NCBI RefSeq assembly: GCF_020536995.1 | Contig: NC_068359.1 | Location: 61,589,115 to 61,653,114, forward strand | Reading direction: 5' to 3' | DNA: 64,000 bases | Source of the DNA: Dreissena polymorpha | Taxonomy: Eukaryota; Mollusca; Bivalvia; Myida; Dreissenidae | Shown: positions 35,372 through 46,203 of the stretch, in pieces | Position numbering within the stretch: the first letter of the stretch is position 1 | How the letters are laid out: each line of letters opens with the position of its first letter | Program-made: the position numbers and the translations under genes | The notes under the pieces: model-generated | What the model saw: only the letters and a program-made list of their open reading frames with translations | Told to the model about the DNA's origin: nothing | The model's database searches: none

Positions 35372-37800
35372 CACGGGGATTTCCACAAACAAAATTTTAT
35401 TAATTCCGTCTCAAGTTATTGTTGATCCATCCATTAAATATTAAACACTAATCTGTGTACATTACCTTCAAATTTTAAGCAATTATACCAGTTTAAAAAT
35501 TGACACCTTCCTTCATAAACAAACTGAAAGGTGAGGGGTTAACCATTAATAATATTGGAAGTAAACAAAAATTGGATACATGTGCATATAACTGGCGTTT
35601 TTGTGTGGATTTTTCAAATATACACCGTTGTTATAAATTTCCTATCGAAATATATAGTTAACATGTTTATGAACAAACGTTTTTTTTTTTAAAGAATAAC
35701 CTCTTATTTCAAATACGGTAAAGAAATCACGATGTTTTGTTTAAATATTTACTTATGAGTTCACTGCATATTGATTAACTAGTACTTATTTCATGTGTGA
35801 AAAGAAATCAGGGTAATATATAGTTGTTTTACATATTTTATTAAACAATGTAAATTACCACGATACATTTTTGACTTGCTGGTAAAGTAAACAGAAATGA
35901 AAGTATTTTAATGTTTAAAACAGTGAAAAGAAATCCCGGTAAATGCGTGTATCTTATTCTACACAGTATGTTTGTTTAAAGAAAGAAGTTCTATTGTCTG
36001 ATTTCCCAGAGAAATGCTATGGTATAATAGGATGTTGTTGTTAATTGTATGTTGTTTAATTTTTTTAACAACGTTAAATTATGGTATATTGGTTTTTCTT
36101 TTTTTTTAAAAAGGGTAAAGATACAGGGTTGTTGTTGCACTTACTAAAATAGTACACACGCGCTGGTAGATATTGTTTTAGAATGTGGCAATAAACGCAT
36201 AGGAATTGTTCATGTATATTGTTTGGCCTATTTAAACACTGTAACGACAATACGGTGCATGGAATCGTGCAGTATTTTTTAATTAAATGAATGTGAATGA
36301 CAACTCATTAAACATGACTTAAATAAATGAAACTTTGCATTTATTTTAAATACATTTATATGAAATTTATAAAAAAGTTTTAATTAAAAAAAATTATATA
36401 AAGAAATCAATCAACTTTTGTCTTAAAAATGTGTGACTTATACGAGTACATAACGCAAACTCGTTTTGCCAATACGTACACGTATATGGTACCACAAAGT
36501 GCTCACGCATGCCTTTTGCACGTGCTTAATGCCTTTATGACGACCACAAGTTCGATCGGGCACCACGTGGTACAACAAATAGATACCCGCAGTGTGTTTG
36601 AATAATGCATTTAAATTACATGAAATATCTATGTAAAATAAATAAGTATTTAATCCTTCCATGGAATGATGTTTTTTTGTTCTTGTTTTCCCAGTCTTAG
36701 ATTATTGTTTCCTGCGTTTTGGTGTCGCAAACGGTCTATTCTAGAAACAACGCACTGGCAACGCTGAAAAACCATAAGTGAACACAGAAAAATCAAACCA
36801 TTATAAAAGACTAGCTAAATAGAATTTATTTGAATAATGTTCTTCTGGCATGGTAGATTTGACAATGGACCTTGTGTACATATAGACCATCATTCGAATT
36901 AGGTAAAAGTATAGTGTTGTAACGCTTTTCCACGATAATTTGGAAAAATACATGAAGTTTTAACATAGTCTTGACGTTCTGCTTTTAAATACTTTTGCTT
37001 GATTGCATGGCGAGTGTTTGATTGCATGGCGAGTGTTTGATTGCATGGCGAAGTAGTAGCGCTTTATACTTTTTTTTCGATGTCGCTAAATTTCAATTTA
37101 ACAATCCTATTTATTGGAATTAATAAAATTTTGTAATTGAATGCTTACAATTCTGATAATAAAACAAGAGTAACAATTTCGAATGACTGATCGGGTCGCT
37201 TTATTATTGTATTTATTGAAGTTTCCTATTCTGCGTGACAAAATAACCAAACGAAATATGTTTTTTCAAGAATTCGTTCAAAGTTTATATTTTACTATAA
37301 ATAACCTACTCTCTTACACTGCGGTTCATTACATTCATGTATGTTGAGGCACGAACGACAACTCTGCTATGAGAATGTATATAACCGAAATGATTTTCTA
37401 AAAATATAGAGAGTATGGCTTACATTGACGAGTTCCTTCAAAGAAATTACGTCACTGGAGATACGTCATAGCTTGAGTAAATAGTTAGATTGAAATGAAA
37501 GTACGGATAGCTGTTTGGGTAATACATAAAATAAAGGAATAAAAACGAAACGGTACGTAGATCTAATTCAGGGCGTGTTTCTCATGTTTGTGAAGCAGAC
37601 TCGGTCCCCTCGTTTTGTGAAACAAATGAGTCGCGAACTTGTCAAAATTATGAAAAATTAAGTCGCAAACTGTAAACAAAATTTTAGGCGCGAGCTTCTA
37701 AAATTTGTGGAAAAAAACACGCACAGAAAAAAACCTGTAATATGAACGATTAAATACTGAAGAGCTCTGCCGGGCGACTTTATTCGACCCTAGCTGTTTT
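35372..37800. other. Intergenic stretch
   Basis: AT-rich; presumably the 3' untranslated region of the glycosyltransferase at the left. No gene. A small 19-bp tandem triplet (ttgattgcatggcgagtgt) lies at 36999-37050. Confidence 0.6.
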
Positions 37801-37837
37801 TATTAAATAACATCCCTCGGGTTATTTCGGCAACAAG

Positions 37838-38352
37838 CTGATGCAGCAGAGCTGAGCTGAACGTCTATAATCGACCCACTGACGAAATAACTGCTCGAGG
37901 GTCTTTTGCCATAAAGTCTCAGTCCCATATGAGCACCTATGGACACGGCAGTCCAGGATCGTCCCGGATCCTCCCGGATTAAGATCGTTACGAGCACCAT
38001 CCGCTACAAATGAAGAACAGCAGAAACAAGAAGAAACAAGCTCGAGGTCAAGGTCAAGATCGCCATCAGCTCTACAAGTAGATCTACATGCATCAGCACC
38101 ACCAACGGAAACTCACGCTAAAAAGAAAATGAAGACGGCCCTCGTCCTTTCGAAGGAACATGGGATCACTTGGCTGATTTGCTACAGCAGAACCATATGC
38201 TATACACGACGAGGCAGAAGAAATACAAAACGGGTCAGAGAAGACAGACCTCTGGAATTAAAACGCAGCGAAGCGTGTTTATCATGTCAATTGCCATGCT
38301 TACTGTCGGATAAAATGGTGTGGGAAACACAAAGTGTTACAGGTAACTAGTA
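37838..38352 (+). pseudogene. Broken coding fragment with SR-rich stretch and MADF-like start
   Basis: One frame stays open for about 170 codons without an early ATG and includes TSSRSRSRSPS and a basic patch (HAKKKMK). In another frame, from about 38135, GTWDHLADLLQQNHMLY followed by TTRQKKYK resembles the beginning of a MADF (Myb/SANT-like) domain, as found in host transcription factors and in the second protein of PIF/Harbinger transposons. Because the two parts lie in different frames and no transposase is near, I read it as a decayed fragment. The sequence is GC-richer than its surroundings. An alternative is a true exon using the donor ACAG|GTAACT at 38341. Confidence 0.35.
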
Positions 38353-39122
38353 TTTGACAAGTGACTTATGTATCACGTACTGGAACTAACGGAAAGGACG
38401 GTTTCTTCTCAGTTTTATCAACGTTGTAATTTTGGTACATGACACGAAAACTTGCAATTAAGAATGATATCACAAAATGAAAGTATCCAGAAAACCGAAT
38501 GGATGACAATGTCTTGGATGGGGAAAGTTTATCGGGCTCGGCTTACCGAAAATGTGTACGCCTTGTATAATAAAACAAAATTTTACATCGTGTTTCAATG
38601 AACTGTTTTCCCGGACTGTTAAGGAATAACACGGACAACCAAGGCATAAATACGACTGTCCCCGGACCCTGTACGGCAGGTACATGGACCATCCGGGCTC
38701 ATCCCGGTTGCTGCCATCGTCCCGGATCAACACTGCGGTTTTCAACTTTGCAAACTGCCGTGGAAATCATCGAACATTCCAGAATGTTCGAGGATCGACG
38801 CGGAGATTCACGGCGGCTACACGGTTCATATGCCGGATATGATCCGTCTTGATCCGGTATCTATATGTGCCTCGGGCTTACGGTCGTAAACGGCTAGTAC
38901 CGATTATAGACTTCCGGCCCAGCTCTGCCGTATCTCATTGTTTATTGAACAAGTCATTCTATTTTGTTTCTTCACGAATATTTAACACTTAACCAGCCTT
39001 CCATACTTTTATTTTCATTCAACATATTACGCAATTTATGACGTATCTTTAGTTTTCTGGGAAAGAGGAGAGCGAGTCAGTGCAGTGTGCATAGCGGGTT
39101 GAATGGCTAAATCTGCAGCTAA
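38353..39122. other. GC-richer flank upstream of the deaminase
   Basis: No gene called. It contains repeated words cccgga / tccggat between 38650 and 38880, short inverted pieces shared with 37740-37990 (gagctctgccg / agctctgccg), and the heat-shock element at 38772-38789. Confidence 0.5.
38772..38789. promoter_or_regulatory. Perfect four-unit heat-shock element
   Basis: GAACATTCCAGAATGTTC is four contiguous alternating nGAAn units with no mismatch, the known binding pattern of heat-shock factor. It is palindromic. The nearest downstream start codon on the plus strand is that of the deaminase, 2.5 kb away. Whether it belongs to that gene, to a transposon or to chance is open. Confidence 0.55.
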
Positions 39123-39127
39123 CACCT

Positions 39128-41272
39128 CACGCCGGGTATGCGAATACTTCGTTTACGGATGGCACTTCACTTACAGAGAACAACAAACGCCACGCGCGAG
39201 AGGTGAGTTCTTCAGCTTTTTTGTATTTATGTTCTGTTTATTTGGTTTTTAGACACAGAACATTGTTTGGTTGATTAATGGTATAGCACTTCGTATTGCG
39301 AAGAAAGAAATTCGCGGAAAAACGGTGAATTATTTAAAAAAAAAGATAAAATTTCATCGATAATCAGCATGAATTGAATGATCAGTACATATTTAAACAA
39401 AATAAACATACTTGGAAATAAATCAAGAACGTGCTTACTATTCGAAATAAAAGATCAATATATCCAGTAATGTTACAACATGTTACATTTTAGTTTACTA
39501 ATGTATTTGAGAAAATTCAAATGTTTTAAGAGTCGCATGCACATTTTTCATCTGCACTTCGTTTACCGATCATCTAAAAAACAATGGCACTTCGTTTCCT
39601 GACATCTAGACACTTTTTTCCAGATATAACACACTCGTATTTTTTGAATCAAAAATGCAGAATTCGCTGTGGAATACTGTTTAAGTAAGCAGGCAATAAA
39701 TAAAAATGTATGTACTTAGTACGCAAATAAAAAACGAATAACCGAAGCATGTTCTTATCCCTTTGAAATATGATTATGATTTGGTATAAATGTGAAAGAT
39801 AAATGTTAAACAAATTGGATATGTCTAATGAGTAAAATCTATATGACCATATATTTTAAATTACGTTCTAAGCGGTTGATCTAAAGCATTTATCTTTATG
39901 TCCAAATGAAGGTACTAAGGCTATTTTCTTTTATATTAGATAGCATGTCATGAATAATCACTCTGCTTAAACTGCCTCTCAGAGATTAATATCAGCAGCG
40001 ATGCAGGTTCGAAATTCTATTGGAACTTTTTGGCTCAATGCCAATAAACGAAAATAGCAATAAAAGAACGGGCGGGGTTGATTTAATCACACGATAGTGG
40101 TGTAAAAATTATGCATATCCGTCTTTTTTTTAATATAAACACAACACATGCTGCATATGAAGTTCTATCCAATATAGCACCCTAAACTTCGTTTGTGTGG
40201 GTATACTAAGTACTGACTCCATAATATGACATTTAAACATTTTATGTACGCATTCCTTTTTTTCCAGAATCAGTTGATTTTACGATTTAATTTTAACCGT
40301 GATTCTTAAAACTCAACCAATACAGTGATTTAGGGTCAGGTGAATCGCACTTCGAGCAAACGTTAGCGTTGCGTAAAGGGAAGTGCTCCCTATAAGCAGG
40401 GCTCAAAATACAGGGAGTTTTACCATTCTCTTTTTAATTTTGTTGCTACGCATAAGTATCGTCTTGATGATGCGATTCAAATAAGCACAACCGACATAGG
40501 ATTTTATGAAGAACAAATGTGTATTTGCGTCATAAAGACCCCTTCACTACCGTTATCTAGAGCCCTGCTATAAGTAAAATTTAACACGATTGTGTTGATT
40601 CGCATTATCCGTACACATTTATTTAATAATAAATATTATCTTATTTGAAAATTGCAATTATAATAAACATAGTATAAATTAATAGTCATGTGATTTTTGA
40701 AAAATATATTTTAAAAATGTTTCGTATGAATAGCCATAATATAAATAAATGCATTTGAGGTAGAAGATAAAACTCAGTTATTAGAGTGCCCGCTTTGTTG
40801 AAAGTCTCCGTAATCTGAAGTGCCCTTTATCGGTAAACAAAGTGGCTGCAACTTTATGTATGCCACCTATTACAAAATGTACTATCTTTGTTTATATTTC
40901 ATTGAATGCTATCAAAATTTCAGTATTTGAAGCACAGTGATTACTCTACATGCTGTTATAGCAAAAAAATTCTTGCAATAATTCAAAGTAGTTTTATTTT
41001 GTTAAAATGTTTACTGTTCATCCAGTTTATGCTGTTTTCCGATCAAATTTTCTATTTTTTGGGCAAAACTGTTCCATTCTTCCGTGAAATTGTGTATTCC
41101 CAATACAAAAGGATACACCATTTATCAACTCGACCATGTGTCTTGTCTTAAAAACTAATCTTTAGGATATAACTTTAAATAAAACAGAGGAACTTACCTC
41201 TAGCGCGTGGCGTTTGTTGTTCTCTGTTAGTGAAGTGCCATCCGTAAACGAAGTATTCGCATACCCGGCGTG
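39128..41272. mobile_element. 2.1-kb DNA transposon with about 95-bp inverted ends and 5-bp target duplication
   Basis: The ends begin CACGCCGGGTATGCG in both orientations. The first 78 bases match with two differences, and similarity fades by about 95. The direct repeat CACCT lies just outside (39123-39127 and 41273-41277). Inside, the words cacttcgtttac or their complement recur at 39555, 39586 and near 40820, like subterminal binding sites. No transposase frame was found, so it is non-autonomous. A 5-bp duplication with CAC-starting ends would suit Transib or some hAT groups, but I cannot choose. It ends about 50 bp before the deaminase start codon. Confidence 0.85.
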
Positions 41273-41325
41273 CACCTAGATTAACATCAATAGTGCATTG
41301 TGGTTAACATTTCTATAGTTCAATC

Positions 41326-41573
41326 ATGCCAGTTCTGAGTATATTGGATTACAAGGACTATTTTGCTCACACATGCAAGTATGGGAAGTTTACAGATAAC
41401 TGGCCTCAAGCAACCATTCTTGTGTATAAATGTGAATGGGACATAGAGTGTAAGGGACATTTCAATAAAGGCCAGATACCGTGGTCGGTTATCAGGAATG
41501 AGGAGGAGTGCCATGTAGAGGAATGTCTGTTAAACTCACTGAGGGAGAAACTGAAAACCTATCATTCATTCAG
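41326..41573 (+). CDS. Deaminase exon 1 (HVE motif)
   Basis: Residues 1-82 plus two bases; donor TTCAG|GTTAGT. Encodes the first strands (ATILVYKCEWDI) and the HVE helix. Confidence 0.85.
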
Positions 41574-43423
41574 GTTAGTGAGGACACTATTGTTCTGCAT
41601 ATTTAGTTTCAGCCGGCATAAACGCCACATAAATACCCTCAATCAACGAATTTTTCGTAACATATTTCGTAAAATAAAGTTTACCTACAAAAACTCAGTG
41701 TCCCTTAAAGCAAGGGCCAAAATTTAAATTCTAGATGTGGTATGGAAACATAGATTGAACGGGATACAAAATGCTCGTTTATAAAAAAAAATTCACAATA
41801 GATCTATATTCCATTTGAATTTCTTGCGACGATATTGAACATTTACTTGCAAACGCGAGATTGGCTTTTTGCAGCGTCGCAAGCGTGACGTAGTTATCAT
41901 GAGCTGCCCCTGAATTAAAGGAACATTACCACAGATTTTGGCATGTTTTGAAGTTAGTCATTACAGGGCCCTCATTTGGTCGTTTTTGGGGCCGAATTTC
42001 GGCCCATCCCCCCTTAAAATAGTATACTTTTTTCCCCTATTTCAGCTAAAAATTCCCCCCTCAAAAAAAGTTTTTTTCTATATACTTTTATACCTTAGTT
42101 GCCAGCTGATATTGTGCTATTAACCTTTGTATATTTATGTAAGTTACATTGAAATATAGCAATTTTAAGTGCTTAATGGTTGGTGAAAAGATCTTATAAA
42201 ATTCCCCTTTTAACCCAAAACGACGTGAAATTCCCCCCTTTAAGGGCCCCGGCCCCAATCCCCCAAAGTGTAGCGAGGGCCATGCATTTAATGCTTATTG
42301 ATAAATGTAAACATTGGCTCTAAAAAGCTGCAGTAAAAAATCAATAATAAAATTTAAAAGAGAAAAAAAGTAACCAAAAGCAGGGCTCGAACCGCGGACC
42401 ACTGGAGTCATGGAGTAAAAAATCTACCAGGTCTAAATTAGACCCGCAGGTGTTGGGCGAGTGGCCAAGTCACTTTAACTCTATCAATATGTCATAAAAC
42501 AATGTTTTCATCATTTTGACCAAAAGTTGATAAACTCGTATTTGTTGATTGTACTGACGTTGATTATGCTCGGTAGCTGGGATATTTTGATAAATTTATT
42601 CTTGTAAATATCGGCACTGAATGTTCGGTCAAACGAGAGCCGACCTAGCATTTCTACGAATTCGAGAAGTGTTTTCTTGTAGTTTATGTTGGCAAGTAGC
42701 CGTTCGTGGTCTTTTTTCGTCACGAGGAAACCTTACCCAACAAAATGAAACATAGTTTACGAAAATCGACCGCCATTTAGGCACTTAATGGCTTAAACAT
42801 GCTGATGTAGGTGATTTGCCTGTGTCAAGAGATAACTTCATTGTTTATTTATATATTATATCAGAATTTGTTTTTGTCAAAATGATGACAAATGTTTTTT
42901 TATGATATATTGATAGTGTTGAAGTGACTTGGCCACGCGCCCAACACCTATGCTTTGACCACTCGACACTCGGCCATCCGTCATCATACAATGAATCAAA
43001 TGATGTATTTTATACTGTATATAAGCAATACTCGTAATTACACAAAATGTAACTACAACAACAAAACTCTCCAAATTATTCAATCGTTTCACATTGCAAC
43101 GCTTTATAATTTTCAGGTTTTTAAATCGTAAAAAGATGCATATAATGGCTATTTTAGAACATGGTTAATGTTCAGTATTGCTGTTTCCTCACAAACTCCT
43201 CATAATTAAACCAAAAATGTGCGAATCTGAACAACTTTTTTCAATTTTGTAAAATTACGTGAAAATGCCCCTTTAAGCTGTCCCAAATTGAATTTATTAA
43301 AAACAGATAATTTATTTAATGCAACAAATAACATCAATATACATGTACTGGAATTAAAAACCAATTATTGTACAAAACACTGAATATGCTCATACTTGAA
43401 TTTTGACACCGAATGCCTTAAGC

Positions 43424-43516
<93 letters not shown>

Positions 43517-44514
43517 TATACGTAAATGCATTTTAGAACATTTAAAGCGAGATTATACGATTTTTATATGTGTTGAATTGTAATATATTGATATATTCAT
43601 ATAGTGATACAAATATGTTATAATAACACACAATATGCACGAAAAATGATACATTTAAGACGAATTTCATAAAATGCAGCAAATACAAATTAGCGCGCCG
43701 AGCCGATTGTGACGAAGATAATTCGTACATATGTTCCTAAAATTTTGGATGCATTCGTCTTTTAAGTAAGTGTTCGTGTGTCGTATGAATCGACATCGCT
43801 GCAGGAATTTCAAATGAACCGTTAAACTAAATTTAGATTCACATCGTTCATGCATGATATACATGCTGGCGAATTCGACTGTACAGCCTTTTTCGATTTC
43901 AGAATTAATTGTCTGGCTTATTTAGCATTTTTCGACACATGTTCTTCTTAACTTTTATTTTGGTTTATATTGAAATATATGTATAATAAGTTATTTTACA
44001 CATTTTATATTAATTAATAAATATTTGACAAGATCGTATTTAAATATTTACCCGCTTTAATATCTTCTTATTCAGATACGAAAACTTCCAAAACGATGTA
44101 GACGGTTTCAAGAAGAATCTTCACATGAAAAACAACTTCGTAAAACCTGAGCTTAAGCCTGTCGGTTACTTCTCTCTCCGCATATATCTCAGTTATTCTC
44201 CCTGTGGGAAGTGCGCAGATCGTCTGATAGCCTTCAAGAAAGAGTTCCATCGTGAGTTAGACGTTGAGATCAGCATTTCCTTTAGCAATTTTTACATGCA
44301 CAAGGAGCGATCCAACTGGGCCGGTCTTCTAAAACTCCGCTATTATTTCCGTGTTGCTGAAGGTGAGGCAGAAAATTTTACTATTCTTAAGGGAGAAGAA
44401 AGATGGGAGAAATTCTTTCAAGAAATGGAGGTCAAAGGAACGGAAACATTATCGAAGTGGAGGGAGATAGCGACTAAAAGACGTGAACGTGAGACGGAAG
44501 ACGACGTACTGTAA
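41326..44514 (+). CDS. AID/APOBEC-like cytidine deaminase
   Basis: Two exons (41326-41573, 44076-44514) joined by a GT-AG intron in phase 2 give 228 residues. Exon 1 ends with ECHVEECLLNSL: H63 would be a zinc ligand and E65 the proton shuttle. Exon 2 carries LSYSPCGKCADRL, where C126 and C129 complete the zinc site and SYSPC stands for the SWSPC of vertebrate AID. DVEISISFSNFYMH and the following helix match strand 4 and helix 3 of AID/APOBEC proteins. The family deaminates cytosine in single-stranded DNA or RNA; in vertebrates it serves antibody diversification and defence against viruses and retroelements. Relatives are reported from several invertebrates. There is no signal peptide. The tail is basic (KRRERE). 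An in-frame stop at 41305 precedes the ATG. The E-to-PC spacing is about 59 residues, about twice that of AID. Confidence 0.86.
41964..42284. mobile_element. hAT-like GC-rich-ended element nested in copy D
   Basis: The ends CAGGGCCCTC / GAGGGCCATG are near-mirror images, with C- and G-rich subterminal runs (ttcggcccatcccccc; ttaagggccccggcccc). CAGGG starts suggest hAT. The target duplication is not clean. A related decayed piece is at 45622-46203. Confidence 0.6.
42448..42949. mobile_element. 502-bp MITE with about 50-bp inverted ends nested in copy D
   Basis: The inverted arms start AGGTGTTGGGCG and run through GTGGCCAAGTCACTT and CTATCAATAT to about 52 bp, with few mismatches. The target duplication is not obvious. 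It contains a 70-codon minus-strand open frame without a known domain. Confidence 0.8.
43428..43510. repeat. (TA)n microsatellite in the deaminase intron
   Basis: About 38 TA units, followed by tattatatatattata. Confidence 0.97.
43542..44060. mobile_element. TTAA-bounded MITE directly before deaminase exon 2
   Basis: Ends TTAAAGCGAG / cccgctttaa; the body gattatacgatttttatatg is one I recall from bivalves. The right TTAA lies only 15 bases before the AG acceptor at 44074-44075, so the short pyrimidine tract is all that separates element and exon. Confidence 0.7.
44076..44514 (+). CDS. Deaminase exon 2 (SPCGKC motif)
   Basis: Acceptor tatcttcttattcag. Encodes residues 83-228. The stop TAA (44512-44514) overlaps GTAAGT at 44511-44516, a perfect 5' splice site, so a spliced form skipping this stop is possible. 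Confidence 0.85.
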
Positions 44515-44536
44515 GTCTTACTTATTAGTGCTTTAA

Positions 44537-45043
44537 TTAAAGGGATCTTTTCACGGTTTGGTAAATTGACAAAATTAAAAAAAGTTGTTTCAGATTCACA
44601 AATTTTCGGTTTAGTTATGATATTTGTGAGGAAACAGTATTACTGAACATTTGCCATGGACTAATATAGCCATTATATGCATCTTTTGACGATTTAAAAA
44701 CCTAAAAATTATAAAGCGTTGCAACGCGAAACGATTGAATAATTTGGAGAGTTCTGTTGTTGTCGTTTAAATTTGTGAAACTACGAAGATTGCTTATATT
44801 ACGTATAAAATACGCATGACATGCATGCTTGGCAGGATAGCTCAGTTGGCAAATGTGTTTTTACTTCTGGATTCCGGGGGTCACTGGTTCGAGCCCAGCT
44901 GCGCGCTACTTTTTTACCTTTTTTAAATTGTATTTTTTATTTTTTTACTGGAGCTTTTAAAATGTAATGTTTACATTTATCAATATAAAGCATTTAGTGA
45001 CAAACTTCAGAACATGCCAAAATCTGTGAAAAGGCCCCTTTAA
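44537..45043 (+). mobile_element. TTAA-flanked element with tRNA-like region, copy E
   Basis: Complete copy with TTAA at both ends. Its tRNA-like part (about 44829-44905) has a generic A box (GATAGCTCAGTTGGC) rather than the Leu-like one of copy A, but the same B box (GGTTCGAGCCC). The right TTAA is shared with the next element. Confidence 0.9.
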
Positions 45044-45482
45044 AGTGATATTATGGACATTTAACAGTTTATAGGTGTCTATCGCAACCGTTGTTTATTT
45101 TTGGTGTTTTCACTTCATATACACTTGTATTTGTTAATGCAGCATCAATATACTAAAACAATATTCCGGAAAGAGAAATATCAACCGTACTTTTGTTTGA
45201 CAACTGATCATGCATGTACGATGTGAACCTTAATTTAGTTTTAGTGCAGATTCGTTCATACGACACAAAGACACAATTTTGTTTTACGGATCATTTCGGC
45301 TTAGAGGACTGGGTGAGTCATGTAAAATATCGAATATTAAATATATTTTTATAAACAACTGGTAGCAAGATGAGTTGCAGATAATTGGTCAGTAACCACA
45401 TTTTAACTACCGGTAACTCTTTTGACTTGTTAATTCTTTTCAGCTCAATTCAACAGTAACAATGCCCATAATATCACTTTAA
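45040..45482. mobile_element. TTAA-bounded MITE abutting copy E
   Basis: 443 bp. The ends TTAAAGTGATATTATGG / CCATAATATCACTTTAA extend to about 22 bp. It starts at the very TTAA that ends copy E. Non-coding; the end motif is familiar from bivalve MITEs. Confidence 0.85.
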
Positions 45483-45621
45483 ATGTTTGCTTCAATGTTA
45501 TTTACATTAAATAATTATGAATAACCTGATCCAAAATGTAATTGCACATTAATGTTCAAAATGATGACAGCATCTAGAATTTATAAAAAAAAATATCAAA
45601 AAACAGTGTTTTTTATGGCAA

Positions 45622-46203
45622 TTTCGGGGGCGATATTCCGACATTCCCCTAAAAAAGAGTATATATTTTTCCCCCATTTTGTAAAAAAATCCCCTCGAGT
45701 TTAGAAAGAACTGTCTCATAATATATAACTATAATTTATATTATTTTTAATCATTATAAAGAGTTATATTAAATAGTTTTTCCCAAATCCGTGGACTTTT
45801 CACATTAATTGCATTTTTCTCCCAAAATGGCCAGGAAAAGGCCTGATGTATCTATATTGTGTCAATATTTGTAGATAAAATTTTCCAATTTGGTCCATTT
45901 TATTGATAAAAAATGCTCAAATTTGCCATTTTATCGATTCAAAATATCCCAATTAGACTCAAAATGGCTAAGAAAACTGAGACTGTGCATGAAGGCTGAA
46001 CTGTCTGAAACTAATGTTGAAAAAATCATTGATATAAATTTTAATTTAAAGAAAAAAGACAAAAACATTCAGCTGTTAATATTATATTCATATAAACATG
46101 TGTATTAATATAATAAATATCATAAACAAGTGAATTTTTAATTTTCCCCTTTTCCTAAAAAACAACGCATTTTTCCCCTTTGGACGGGCCCCGCCACCAT
46201 TCA
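45622..46203. mobile_element. Decayed relative of the GC-ended element at 41964
   Basis: Shares aatttcgg, gtatatatttttccccc and a fused ttttccccttt / gacgggccccgcc right side with 41964-42284, but is longer and more diverged. The open frame inside (45890-46108) has no domain. Confidence 0.5.

Larger units (their letters stand above)
41915..43276 (-). mobile_element. TTAA-flanked element with tRNA-like region, copy D (twice interrupted)
   Basis: Reverse-orientation copy in the deaminase intron. TTAA at both ends; the B box in reverse is gctcgaaccgcgg. It is split by two other elements, 41964-42284 and 42448-42949; the latter cut it inside the tRNA-like part. Confidence 0.85.

Noticed and set aside
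41195-41272. Internal host exon on the minus strand (AG and GT at its borders)
   Set aside because: It is one arm of a transposon with matching ends and a CACCT target duplication. The exon-like look is kept as a finding, not as a gene.
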